A stretch of 64,000 nt of DNA, taken from positions 2,368,501 to 2,432,500 of the forward strand of contig NC_134366.1 of assembly GCF_035582795.1 (NCBI RefSeq), given 5' to 3'. The DNA is from Mycteria americana. Its lineage: Eukaryota > Chordata > Aves > Ciconiiformes > Ciconiidae. Both the position numbers and the translations under genes were made by a program. This document shows, in pieces, positions 1 through 13,500 of the stretch. Each line of letters starts with the position of its first letter. Within the stretch, counting starts at the first letter, position 1. The notes beneath the pieces were generated by a model. That model saw only the letters and a list, made by a program, of their open reading frames with translations. It was not told the DNA's origin and ran no database searches.

Positions 1-1
1 T

Positions 2-3000
2 GAAGCCTGGAAGCACCATAAGACAGTGCTGAAACACTTCCTCGCAGACTTCACCTCTGAGACCTCCGTGCCACTGGCCTTATACACTGTTCTTCACAAA
101 CCTATCCGGGATCACATTGAGCAACATATACTGCTCCTTACCAAGCTGAATGAGGTTCTCAAAGAGGTAGGAAGCTTTATGTGATGACACTTGACTGGCT
201 TATGCTAAAATCTTATGCAGGGCTGGTGGGGCTTTGTGGTGGTGTCATTGAATCCAAAGTTGGCTGGAAGTAAATGATTTTCAGTGGATAGCTGGGGTGG
301 TAGTAACCAGCACCAGTGGAGTGCAGCCCACCTGAAGGTCTTGAAGCAACAAACAGGGGCCACTCCAGCATAGTACAAGCTACTCATCATATAGACGAGC
401 TGCAAAGGGTCAGGTAACTGGCCTAAGGTTGCACACTTCTGCTGGCGGCAGAGGTAACGCTAGGTTTGGGAGGCTTTCCTCAGAAATGGGGTTGGACGGT
501 TAACTCGCATTAGTCCTTTGGATTCAGAACTGCTGAGGCTTTTCTGCAGCTGTAGCCCAGAGAGTAGATGTCCTGCACAGCCATGCCTAAAGCATTGCTC
601 AAGCCCCACCTTCTTTTATCAGGGGTCTGAAAAGGACGTGGTTACCAGTGCCATCAAGGAATATGTGAAGCTGAAGTCTTTCATCAGCCAAGTCCTGGAT
701 GAAGCTTGTTTTACCAAGTCCTTATGGAAATCCTTGGGCTACAAATTCACAGTGAGTCATGGATGTAGAAAGTGGCTTGATGGGGAGCTCTTTCGGAGGT
801 CTTATGCTTCTGCTTACACACGGAGGAAATTTAATATGGATCAAGCATTTGAGGCTGGTTTGGAAGCCAACAGAGCAGGACACTGTGGAAGCCTTGGAGA
901 AACCATATGGACACTGGGTGCTTTAGAAGTTGAGCCCTGTGTCCAGTTCTGCTGTCACTGTCAGCTTGTGCCACAAGTCAGACAGTCTCTGGAGGAACTG
1001 TTGGCTTGAGTTGTATGTCCTCTCCCAAATCCTGATGTTTCCTGATGCTTTTGATCCACCATCTTGACCTCTGTGGTTCCCTCTGCAGGACATGCTCTGT
1101 GTACCTGAAAGGAGGCTGCTGGAAGATAGCAAAAATCTTCCAATTTCTGCCAGCACGAATCGATCAGACAGGATCTTGCTCTTCGATGATGTCCTTGTGC
1201 TAATTCAGGTGAGTCCTCAATCTTTCCGAGGGATTGGAAGGGCAGCGCAGTTCAATGACAGTAAAATTCAGGTTCCTTTGATGTTGAAAATGCAGCAGAG
1301 CTTGGCTGTTGGCAAAACCTTGTCTCAGATCCATGCACCTGTGGTTTTCACTGGAGAATAAAAGAAAGCCTAATGAAGAAGGACTAGAGGAGCATCCACA
1401 TAACTTTTTCCCCAGTAAATATGTACTATCCAACCACCACAGGCAGCTTTCTAGTAACCCAAGCCCATTCCTGAATATGAATCTCTTTATTTATGTCCTT
1501 GCTTATCCAAAGGGGGCCTGATGGGTCAAAGATCTTATACTGTGAACACTCATGCATAGGACTAAGTATGACCTTTCATGGTTGACTCCGATAGTGGCAC
1601 GGGAGCAGAAGTTGCAGGTGTTCTTGGGGCTATTTCAGGTATTTAGGGCCTGGGTGTGGGGCAGACAGGGAGTGTCTACAGACATGGATAGCTAGATGAG
1701 TAATATGTGTTCAAAGCTGTTCTGCAGCATGTTAACTAAGTCCAGCTTCGCTTGCTCTGACTGACAGCTCCTGTAATCTAGCAGGGCTCTCTTCATGTGC
1801 ACCTCTCTGCTTGCTCTTTAGTCATGTGCCAGCCCCTCAGGTGTCCAAACACATGACTGCCTTGTGAGCTGATAGATCTTATGGGCTCTTCCAACATGAG
1901 CCTTTGTGATAATGCTGGGCAGTCCTACGCAGCTTGCAGGGTCTAGGCCTGAGGAAACAGGGTGGTGATTATCTCATCCAACTTTACATTGTAGATTTCT
2001 TAGCACCATAGTGATCTCGCTGTGTGAGCAAGTGCCCCCAGGCTCCCTTTATAGTCAGGGGAGAGAAACATGCACTGTCTGGGTGTGGTTCATCTGACCT
2101 ATTTTCGATGCCAAAATTAGGATGAGTTGAATCATGTCCTCCACTCCATTGACTAGGACGAGAGCACAGGGAAACCAGCTCACACAGAGATGTCTACAAT
2201 GTAGACATCTCTGTTCAGTCAACGGTTCTCACCCACTATGTCTCATCTGCTGCTATGACTGTTATTGAGGCTTGTGGAGATATAACTGGACTGGGATTGA
2301 ACTGGTTAACTTGGGCTGCTAGCAGGGGACTGCCGATGAGGGCTCTGGTGCTGGGAATCTGAATCTCCCTCCCTTCCCTGTTCCCCCAAATCTGGTAGAT
2401 GCATCAGTGATTAACTCATGGTGAACTCCACAGTGCTAGTACCTAACCTTGGTCAACTACGTCCTTACAGACAGCAGCTCTGTAAGGACAGACAGCAGCT
2501 CTGTAAGGACAGACAGCAGCTCAGTGCGGGAACCTGGACTTTAGACAGGGAAGGGAGATGTAATATTAAATGTAAAGTCTTTACCTAATATTTCAACAAT
2601 TTTAGTTTCTTCTGTTTGGTGTGCTATTGAGCAAAATAGTGACTCCTTCAATGTTGTAGTTGTGGGCCACTATTGGCTGTGCCATCTGGAGTCCAAATCC
2701 TAGATAGATCATAAGCAAAACTAGGGCATACTGGATGCCAGGGATGGTTTGGGAGTGTTGTCATGTGATAAGGAAGAAACTCTTGTAGAGATAAGTGCCA
2801 TCGAAGAAGGTCTGTTACTGTTAGTTGTAGCTATGGCATTATGGAACGCCACTTATAAATGTTAAACTAAAGAACTTTCTTCCTTCTACATTTCTTCAGT
2901 CTCCGAGGCCTGTCATCGTAGTGTGGGATAGATGTGTGGACCACAAAAGAGGGAATTTACAGTGCTACCAGTCTTGTTCTGCTGTTCAATGGGTTGACAG

Positions 3001-4520
3001 AGCGGGGGCAAAGTGTGATGTTTACATCAATAACAGGAACATCTTGTCCCTTTTGTTCCAGGGAAACAGCTTTCAGAGTTTTGATCTGAAGCTTGTGTGG
3101 GTAGATGAAAACTTCAGGGAGAAATCACCTCCGGGACCGTAAGTGAAGAATTTCCACTCGGAGGGGGGAAAAAAAAAGTGTTCAACTTGATCGTGAAACT
3201 GAGACAACAATTTAAAACTTTGTCTCATCTCCTTTCCACCCGGTGGGATTGGTTCTGGGCTACGGGTGATTGCAACACCTCTTCGATGGGATCACAGCAG
3301 CCTGGACTTGCATTGCTTGCGTTTGCTGACATTTTGAAATCAAAGAATAATAAAATGGTTTTGGCTGCAGACCTAGAGAACAAAGATGAGTTGACTACTT
3401 GAGTATTTCTTCAGAAGGAAAAACTGACTGCAAGCACCATTATCTTCTGAAGAGGAGTGGGAAGAGCAGGAACTGCTGTTTCACTAAGAAATGTGTTTGT
3501 CGTAGTCTCTGTAATGTCTTTTGCTTCACAGGTGTGGACTCCGCATTATAACCCCAGAAGAAACATTCCTTCTCTCTGCCAAAGACCCGCAGATGAAGGT
3601 TAGCAGCGGGCAGGGCGTTTCTGTTCCACCTGAAATACCATGTACCGAGCCTTGAAAGAGGGGAATGGCATAGAGCGGATGGCAGCTCTGTAATGGGGGC
3701 AAAACCTTGACTACTAATTGGAAGTGGAAATCTCATTAAGGATCAGGATTTTACCTTTCTGATCAGAATACAGACGAGTGGGATCTGCACCTGCTTAAAC
3801 AATGCAGCCGAGGCATCTCCTCTACGATTTTTGCCATTTTTTAAAATTAATTAAAGCAGAGTAACAAGGAGTGTGGCTTTTTTTTTTTTTTTTTTTTTTT
3901 TTTAACTCTGTGGAGCCAATACTTCATTAGATGGCCAGAGGTGGCTTAGACAGTTGATGGTAGATGAAAAATATCCAGGTGCTGGAAGAAGTCTGCCCTG
4001 GGCAGTAGCGTATGCTGCAGAGCTTGGGACAGTACAGTCCCATCAGCATGGTCCTGTGCCAAGGCCAATTAGTGGTGGTGAGAGGCAGACTTAAATGACA
4101 TGGAAGTGGTGTGGATTGGTGCAGTATCTAACTTGCAGGACCCAAGGTAACTCCTCCTGTTGATGCTGTAGATGGGCCATATCTCACCAGCCCAGCCAGC
4201 TGAACGGCACAGAATTGATGGGAACCCAACAGTTTCTTGCTGCTTCTCCTGAAGTATCTCTTCTTGGGAGCTGCTTTACTTTCTTCACTCGTTAGTCCAG
4301 CACTCCTCTTCCTCTGCCCCCAGGCTGTTTGGCAGTGGAAGCTGAACCAGGCTGTCCGCCAGGCACTGAACGGGAAGCGAGATTTTCCATTGTGGGGCAA
4401 GACTGGTGAAGGCACCGAGCCCCCGTCCTGCCGCTTCTTCACCTACGTCTTCAGGCTGGAGGGCAAGTTCAAGAACGCATCCTACGAGGGCGAGTGGCAC
4501 TGGGGAAAGCCGCATGGCAA
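2..4520 (+). CDS. ALS2CL: ALS2CL exons for DH-like end, PH-like region and first MORN
   Basis: Six coding segments: 2-166 (already inside an exon at the window edge), 623-751, 1089-1208, 3062-3138, 3532-3598 and 4324-4520. Phases run 0/0/0/2/0/2 at the exon ends and join without a stop. Residues 1-98 of the visible protein are helical, as expected for the end of the DH-like module. Residues 99-210 carry the PH-like part, with [13 protein letters not shown] followed by [10 protein letters not shown], the usual PH beta-strand pattern. The last exon ends in a long helix ([15 protein letters not shown]), then the start of the first MORN repeat ([13 protein letters not shown]). Intron 3 (1209-3061) holds a palindrome and a small tandem repeat, listed separately. 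Boundaries are hand-called; donors such as gtgagt at 752 and 1209 and gtaagg at 4521 are strong. Confidence 0.92.
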
Positions 4521-7500
4521 GTAAGGAGCCTTTTTGCCTCTTTCCTAAGGAAGAACATGCAAGGATGGCCCTGCTGTCTTTGTGTAGCACTGCCTGGATC
4601 CAGTGGATGCACAGGTGGAGGTCTAGATGCCACAGAGTCGCTGTGGACATGGGGTGATCCATCACATGCTGAGGGCCTGGACCACAGACTCTGCACTGGT
4701 GATCTCCCAGGGTGTGCCAGCCTCTCTGGTTCCTGCCTCACTTGTGTCCAGAGGGAAATCTGGTATTGAGGACAGATTCAGGGGGCAATTGGGACACATT
4801 TGCTTGCTTTCAGGGCTTGGTCAAAGCATGAGTCCTGACGCGTCATCTATTGTATTGTAGATGTCTTGCTAGTAAATTGTAGAGGCTGACCCTAATAATG
4901 TGGTAACAGTCACATTAAAGGCACTGCATTGGCTTATGCCTGTAATTAGGACTTAGACTTGAGCTAATGTTTATTTTCAAGATCTCAGCCCGAGGCATAA
5001 AATCTTACCGTCATGATGACAAAAAAACAACAAATAGCCTTTGCTTGTGAGTGATGGAAAAGTTTTATCCTGTGCTATCAAAATATCTTTTAATATCCAA
5101 ACTGTTATCGAAAGAATTAAAATTAAAAAAAGATATTAAGTTGATAAATACAAAAGATGCTCAAATGCATTTATTGGGAACAAGAGAACTGTTCACTAAA
5201 TGCAACTGAAGCGTAAGAGTGAGCTCTGCCAAAAGTGAACGGTCTGTAAATGAAAGGTTAAATGGTCCCAACCAAAACCTCTTTGACACAGGATAGAGCA
5301 CAGTCTTTGTTTTTGTGAAGAAACATGAAATATGACCAACCTCCTCAGACACCAGAACAGGCTGATTTGGAAGTTTTATACTTCCTGAGTTTTACACAGT
5401 TTATGGTTGCTATTGAAGCAAAAAGGATGTAGAGACTTGGTTTGAAAGAACCTAAAAATAATCGGAATATCCAAAATCAAAAGCTTAATCCTGAATCTTC
5501 TGTGGAAGAGATTGTGCATTGCCTCATAATAGCATTAAATAGATGTTTGGAGCAGAGCTATACCTGAGGCAGTCCTTTACATCCTCCCCACCTTCCCCAG
5601 CACCTGCACTCCTAACAGAGATCTGAAAACCACTGTGTGCAGACACAGCGGGACAAGCACCTCCCCTTGCTCTTTGTCTCCTCCTGTTTTAGGATTGGAG
5701 AAATGAGATGAATAAATACCTCTGCTGCTTCAGATTAAGTGACTTGACTGAGGCATCCCAGGAAATTTGTGGCAGAAATAAGTGACTTCAGGTGCTTTTA
5801 ATGCCTGGGCTTTTAATTGCTTAATTACTAAGCTGTCCTTCCCACTTCTGAAATTGCTTTTCTATGGGAATTCCTACTAATACCAGGTTACAGAGCAGCA
5901 AAGCTGGCCTTGAAGGTTTGTCTACCCCTGAGCGAGATGCTGGCATGGCAAAGCACATGAGCAGAAAGCTGCAGCAGTGTGAATCAGGACTCTTCAGCAA
6001 AAATATCTGCATTCTTCACTGTTCTGTCCCAGTACTCCTGATAGCCTGGTGTGGTGGAAGGAGATACTGCCACTGAGAAGTAGCTTAAACCATCTCCATG
6101 GCTGGAGCAGGCATTCTCTGTGGTTTGCTTTCCTTTCCTTGCATTCATACTAGCAAAGCAAAAGGATATGTATTTTAAATCCACTTAAAATTAATCTGAC
6201 CACTTTCCTGTAAATACCAGAAAAAGAGCCTGTCTCATGTAGGTGTTTAAAGCAACAACCTCGGTGAAAGTCAAACAAATGCGTCATGGTTTTGGTACTG
6301 CACCATCTTCTATTGTCTTTGGTTGGGGAACGTATAGGGAGCTGGCTGAGTCTGGGATGATGCAAGAGTCAAAACAGTGAGTCGGTGTGGGTGGAGTGGG
6401 AGATGGGGAGGAAGGGAAATGCGTTCACAGTTGGGCATGGCTGCGCAACACTTTGACCATCACATTGAGTGTTCCAGCCTCACTGTTGCATTGTTAACTT
6501 GTGTAATCATTTCTACAACTCCCACACAAAACATAGGGAAAGATATGATCCCTTTAGGCCAGTGCTTGTCTCTTGTTTTCATAGTGCCTGGCACAACGAA
6601 GTTCTGGACCATGGTGTCATTATGTTGTCTATAGGGATGTGCCATGCTGGAACTTCAGCTGGCTTAATTACATGCTGCACTGCAATTACAAAAGGATCAT
6701 GTGCAAGGTCCTAAATGGATGACCCAGCAACTCTACAAAATGCTTTTGAGATTAGGGACCTTGAAAGAGCATTCTTCCCACTCATTCCAGGGCATGAAAA
6801 CATTATGGTATTGAAACCTTACAGTGCAAGCCAAGGTCCCAGAGGTGCCTGGAGTCTGTGTCTCTGTTCCCTGAGGAGATGTTTTGATGTTAGCCATTTC
6901 TAGTTGTGCCTTGATACCTTCTGTTGCAGCTGCGAATGTTGCTGGTGATCTCCCTTGTGTAATGCTTGCTTCAAATTGCAGGGGGACACTGAAGTGGCAC
7001 GATGGACGCAACCACGTTGGAGATTTCAAAGACGGCTTGGAGCATGGGTAAGCCTTAAAAACCAGGCCTTTTCTTGCTTTCAAAATAAGCTAAGAAATGG
7101 TACCTCCCAGAGGTACAGGGACACTGGCGTCTTGTTAGGGGGACTCTATTCACAGTTACGGCCCAATTCATTTGACCTTTTTTAGACAGCTGGCTCAAGC
7201 TTCAGTAGGTTGTAACCTGGAGTGTGTGCAGATGACCTGTTCAGATGTAAATATCTCCATTCAGCTGGATGAATCTGACCCCTGATCTCTAAATCTAGGT
7301 GAATTTATTCATGTGGAGTACCTTGGGAAAGTTATTTTTAGATATATTTAAAAACCTCTCTTAAATGAGGAGTTTTCAGAGGAAAGAAGCCATACTACAA
7401 AATTCAAACATTATTGTTCTAAAACTTTTTGAAAGTAAGGCTCCTAGATTTCTCATTTCTACGTGAGTTCCAGAATAGGTTAGATTTTTAAAGGTAAGAA

Positions 7501-10500
7501 ATGTCTGAAATACGTTTTGTTGGGATTAAGAAAACTTTTTGTTTGTACCAAAGCAATTGCTTTGGTAGTCTAACTCAGCCCCTAAACTGGGGAAGGGGTA
7601 GAGAAGGGAAAAAACCAACAACACTGAAAGTAGCTGTGTAGAAAAAGCAATGAGAAACTGTGACTGCAGCTCACAAGGAGAGGAGCTCTTCCTTGCATCA
7701 AGTCTGCCAACACTTAGAAGTAGTGTCAGAGGTAGAGGTGATCCCAACCATGTAAATCAGTTTAGGAATCTGGAAGGTCCTTAGTTTTTCAGCTTCATCC
7801 AGTACAACACAGTTGCCTTTTCCCATGCTGACCTCTGCCATATGCACCCTGTAGGTTTGGAATATGCCTCGTCCCACGCCAATCTGAAGACCGATATGAC
7901 TGCTATAAGTGCCACTGGTACGAGGGCAAGATGAGAGGCTATGGAATCTGTGAGTAAGTAAAACCCAAAGAGGAACTCTGGGGAAAAAGGGGACTCCATG
8001 TATTTAATGTTCCCACCTCACTGTGAAAGGCTTAGTCACATGTAAACCCAGGGTAATTCAGGCACCAGAACCTTTTGCTTTGGAGGTGGGCAGTATGGCT
8101 TCTTCGCAAGCCCTGAGTCTCCTGAGCATTAGAATAGTAAGAGCTTCTCTGCAAGCTATGACCATTGTAACTACCTGACATAGCATTCTCTGTGCCCTAT
8201 AGGTGAGGATATAATTTTGCATTCATGCTTGTGGTTGTAGAGCAGAGAGAGCATGGTGTGCCATCAGCCCTGGACAGGCTCGATGGAGCACACAGCTCTC
8301 TGTCTCCCCTGGCCATGCCATCTGGACTAAATCTTGTATAGAGTAGGTCCTTAATGATGGATGGGATTGTTGGTCTGGGAGTCGTAACTATTATTCTGAA
8401 CTGCTGAAGGGGGCTAGTTCGCTCAGTTGGCTTTTTTTTTCCTCACTCAAATTCTGAGCTTAAACCCAGAGCTTAACTTAAGAAATGGAGTCTGAGGTTT
8501 TCTTTTTTACTCATCAAAATGCTTCTGGAAACAGTCATTTGCACACCTGTGTCTCAAAGCGCTGCTGGGAATTTGGATGGAGCCCCGTCTGTAAAGCACT
8601 GTATTGTGGGCACATGGTGGTGTCCCTGCCTTACCCACCATCCACTTTCCATTTAGAAGGCCAGAAATGGCAGCGGAGGCCTGTTCAGCAGGTGGTGGCT
8701 ATAAACCTGTTTCATTTGCAGCCTACGGGGTTAAGTAGACAGGGCCAGCTTGCTTTGTTTATGTAGCAGTGAGCGCAACAGCATCCTCGTCTTTGCTTAG
8801 GTCACGCGTGGCTTGTAGCCAAATGGGTTGGCCAACGTGAAGACCGGACTGCCCGTTGTTGCTGCGTGTACTTACCCCTGCTTTCACTGAGCCAACTGTG
8901 GCAGAGGAAAGCACACAGCCCAGCTTGCCAGCTGCTTACTATGGGATAGGCCATCTTCCTGCCTACAACCTGCTTGTTGTGCTCCTTATTTATGAATCAA
9001 ACTCAGAGCACAGGACATGCAGAAATCTCTAGGGAACTTGGAGCCAACTGAGCAGTGCTGCGCTAGCGTCTCTGGTGTCAAATGTGAGAACATATTGATA
9101 ATTACAGATGATAGCTCTGCTTAGCGTAAGTTCCTTCTCTGTTGTAGCAGTGGAGATCTGCTGGCCAGCATGGACAGAGCTAAGGGGAACTCTTCTCAGG
9201 GGGATAAGCCCAAGAGAAAAGGGGTGGTTGGTGAGTGTAGAAAGGTGAAGGCAGATCCGGCTTCCTGCTTGATCTGATCTGCTCCCACTGTGGATTAACC
9301 AGTGGTCACTGTGACCTGGCTGGTGAGAGGTCAAGGACTGAGTGGCCTCTCCCAGGACAATTGCAAGCCCAAGTGTCGTGTTCTTGGATAGCGTTGAAAG
9401 CTAACCGTGGAGTGACTAGCTTGGGTGATGCATATTCCTAATAGTGAACAACTCCAGGCTCTAGATCCATCAGTCAAACATTCGGAATATTTAGCAGGCA
9501 GATGAGCCTAATCTACTCACTCTCCTGGCTTCCTACTCCAATAGTAGCTATCAAATAGTCACAGTCTTAAATTCTGTCTGACTCTCTCCCTGCAGGTATG
9601 GGAATGATATGGTCTACAAAGGTTACTTTAAAGACAACATGCGTCAAGGGTTTGGGATACTGGAGAACCTCTCAGCCGAGCATCCGTTTAAATACACAGG
9701 ACAGTGGGAAAATGACAAGAAGAATGGATATGGAGTCTGGGAAGACAAAGATAGGTAAAGGTGGTATAGATCAGAGCTGGCTTTAGGTGCCTGACAGTTT
9801 TGTCCCTCAGTTGGCAGGGGTAAAGCTTCATGTTTTGATGGGGGGGACTTGGGGATGAAGGGGGGATGTGTTCAACCTCTGCTGTAAGGCTTGAACGCCT
9901 GGGAAAGCATTATATGAATTGAGTTTGTGCAGTACATCTGGTACTTGCGCTGGGTAGCGCATTATATCAGGTAAAACTAGCCTCAGTAAGTGATACATCA
10001 AATTGACTAAGATCTAATGAAACAGGGAAAAAACATAATTTGTTTTCCGTTGTATTCCAGAGGGGAAAGATACATAGGGACATGGCTCGATGATCACAAA
10101 CATGGAGAAGGCATTGTAGTAACCCAGTCGGGTGTCTGCTATCAAAGAACATTTCATGCTGATAAAATGGTGGTGAGTACCCATTTTCAGTGGACTCTCT
10201 AGGTCGGCGGGACATGGAATTCCCCATCAAGGGCAAGATTAAGATTTCACTTCATAATTAATTTTTGAGGGAAAATAAAAAGCAAGAAAACTTAAGCATT
10301 GATATTTTACCACAATAATGTTTTTGAAGAACAAGGCCTAGATGAAGTCTTGTTTCTTATCACTTTTCCTGAGGTGCAGGTAGGAACTAGATGTGAGAAT
10401 GTCACTTCTCCTTGCTCATGCTAAGACGCATTATAGGTCTGGCTGTTTGACTGACTATCAGGTCACAATTATAGACCAGAACTCACGTGTGAAGTGCTGT

Positions 10501-13500
10501 GCAGTTATATATGACGCTACATCTATCTTAGAGATCATTAAGTCTTTACCTTTCCAATATGAGCTTACCTATGACAAGTTGGCTGTCTAGTTCATTGAAA
10601 GTTTAGATGTTGGTGGGGAAAGCAAAAGGGATTGGCATCACTAGAACTGGCCTGGAAATAAAAGCATTTCTTCTCATGAAAAATATTCACTTAAAAAAAC
10701 AAACAACCCCTTCCCCACTCACCAAATTAGGACAAAATGTTTAGCATGGAAACTTTGTCGGAAGGGCTTTCCATAAAAACTCCATCTGTGGGGAACCAAA
10801 ATAAAGCTGTCTTTTGGTCTGCCAGCTGCCAAAGGCTCCTTTAACTTCACAAGGCTTCCGGGTGGGGAGCAGTCACTTCAGTTTTCCTAGTGGAAAATTG
10901 GTATGGCCAAGAAGCTTCCCTTGGAAACCTTTTATTTTTGCCAGAAAGGGCGCTTTCCATCAAGAAAACCATTCCAGCGGAAAATGTGTTACAGCTCTAA
11001 AAGTGACCACATTTACTGGCTGGTATGGGTACATACAAACCTTCAGGCCCAAACCATGGGCTAAGCCCCAACAAGAAGAATTTTCCCCCATTGTTATAAA
11101 TTATCCTGTGCCTGTTCTGCATCTTGGTGCTCCTTCTTAAAGGTCTTTTCCAACCTAAATGATTTTATGATTCTATGCAACGTGTGCTACTGTAAGCAGC
11201 CGTGGGAGCTGGGAGGTAATGGAAGGAGCCAGATTACAAATGCTTAGGAACAGCTCATTAAAGCCCCGTTGACTGCACAGCAGGGGACAAAGCTAATTCT
11301 ACACAGAAGCTGCCTTCCTCTTTTCTCTTAATCATCCTACAAAGAATGACACAATTGGCTACAATCACCTAAAGGTCATAGGATTGGGAGGACCACGAGT
11401 TTGACCCGTATGGCAATTCCTGGTGAATTCCTGTTCTTAGAACAGGAGCCTGCCTTTTCTTCCTTCTTCTAGGGAAATGAATGTAATAGTATTGTTGTTT
11501 AAAACCTCCTGACTACCCAGTACTTCTCCTCTGTGCAGTGATGCCTAATGGGGTTATGTCTAGAGCACCTCCTTGCTTTTCTCTTGAGCATTGCAATGCT
11601 ATGTTGGGCTTTCAAAAAGGTTCTCAGAATCGGCAGCCCATAAATATTCCAAGCCAGTGGCTGTTTCTAGATGAACTTGGGTAAGTAAGAAGTTAATGTC
11701 ACGAATTCACTACTTCTGCTTTCAAATGAAGGGTTCTGGGATTCTGCTCTTGGAAGATGACTCTGTCTATGAAGGGAACTTCACAGAAGATCTAACGTTT
11801 GTTGGAAAGGTGAGCGCTTCTTCATCTCAGCCTTTCTATACAGTTGCTTGCTTTGCAGAAGGGCTGATGGTTTCAACTTCAAAGTTCATGCCCTCCTGCT
11901 CCACTTCCCCCAGTCTGCTAGAAAATAACGTGTTCCTGGGTTTTGTTGGGGTTTTTTTGTGTTTTTTTTCTATTATCAATCTCATTCACAGAAGAAAGGC
12001 TGCAGCTGAGAGACTTCAAGTAGCTGGGGGCTTTGTGCATTGTTTTGGTTTTTACTTTTTTGCTTACATTGAGGGTTTTGGGTTTTTTGTTGTTTGTGGG
12101 AAATTTTTGGCTGTGCTTCGCAGCTGCAGTTGGGATGCTTTGTGTTCTTAGAACAAATGTTTTAGCCTTTGTAGTGGTTGAGCACACAGGAAATGATGTA
12201 TGGACCAAACAGATTTGCAGTACCAGCACTACGCTAACGTAACCGAGACGTTAACATAGCTGAGGGATCTTGGAAGCTTAATTTTGCAATCCGGACACTG
12301 CGCTGACACGTTCAACATTTTGTGGTTGATCTTTAACAGAAATACCTGCTCAAAGTGTTCATAAAGTGCCCTGTTGCAGGGAAAACTAGTCCTCAGGCTT
12401 GTTACAGAAATCTGGGATGAGTCTGACAGGAAGTGTGTGGTTATATCAGACTGAGTGGATGTCAAAATAGACACTTGATAACGATTGTAAATGAACCCTG
12501 TCATTTACTGACTTGTCATGGGAGGAAGAGTTTGTCATCATCTTCTTCAGCCAGAAGACTCGGGGTGGATTTTGCAGAGACTGATTATAGTGATTAGATA
12601 CCGCTTCCTCCAAAATTAATCTTTAGTTTGAGTGATTAGTCTAGAAAAATCTGTTCTTTATCTACAGATGGAGTGCCTCCTGCTATTAGCAATGAGGATT
12701 CCAGGCTCGTATTCAAAGCCAGACTAGTTACGATATTGTTTGGCTTTGGATTTGATTTAATTAAAACCCCTAAGTTTGAGTCAAGCTACTGCATGTCTTC
12801 TGTATTTGCCTCGGAGAATTTAAGGTTTGTCTTGGTAGCAGCAAATATTTTGAAAGCATTTATGGTGAATATCATATGATTCCCCCTACCTGTGAGGCCA
12901 AACTTGCTTGTGGTTTTAACAGGCAGAGGAAAAACAGAGGAGAAATTGAAGTTTCGTGTGTTCACTCTAGGTTAGAAATAACTATTGTCAAATTTAAGCC
13001 AGAAAATGTTATAACTCAAAGAAGATACTGGGTATTTGTAAAGCATAATGCAAATGTTTTACTCTGCGACTGTGGCGGTCTTTCCCCTCCAGAATCCTAT
13101 GTGTGTCATTCAATAGCAAGGATGTGTTGTCTCCAGTGACTGCCACCTTAATGACACTATTGCTTTGGATGCTGCAAATGTGCACCTCTGTACTGGAAGT
13201 TGTTCTTAGTTGCTGTTTCAGGAGCTGGCTCTGTTGAAAAGAGAATTTGAGATCTCGGTCCAGCTTGTTTCCTCTCTCTAATGAGATCTTGGCAGAATAA
13301 CCCTTTATTTCTCCTTTGCAGGGAAAGCTGTCATTTGCCAATGGCTTCATTTTGGAGGGAACCTTTACCAACAAATCAGGCCAAGGCCTTCAGACGCACG
13401 GCATCCTGAACACGTCGAACGAGCAGCTGGATGACAGGATAACCAAAGCGTGAGCAACAAGAGCTGACTTCTGGGGTCTTGGCTTGTATTTTAACTCTAC

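Noticed and set aside
518..1009. 163-codon continuous open frame on the plus strand
   Set aside because: Only 623-751 is an ALS2CL exon; the rest is intron read in the same frame on either side of a clear acceptor and donor.
2461..2522. CRISPR-like repeat array
   Set aside because: Only 2.7 head-to-tail 21-bp units without spacers, in a vertebrate intron.
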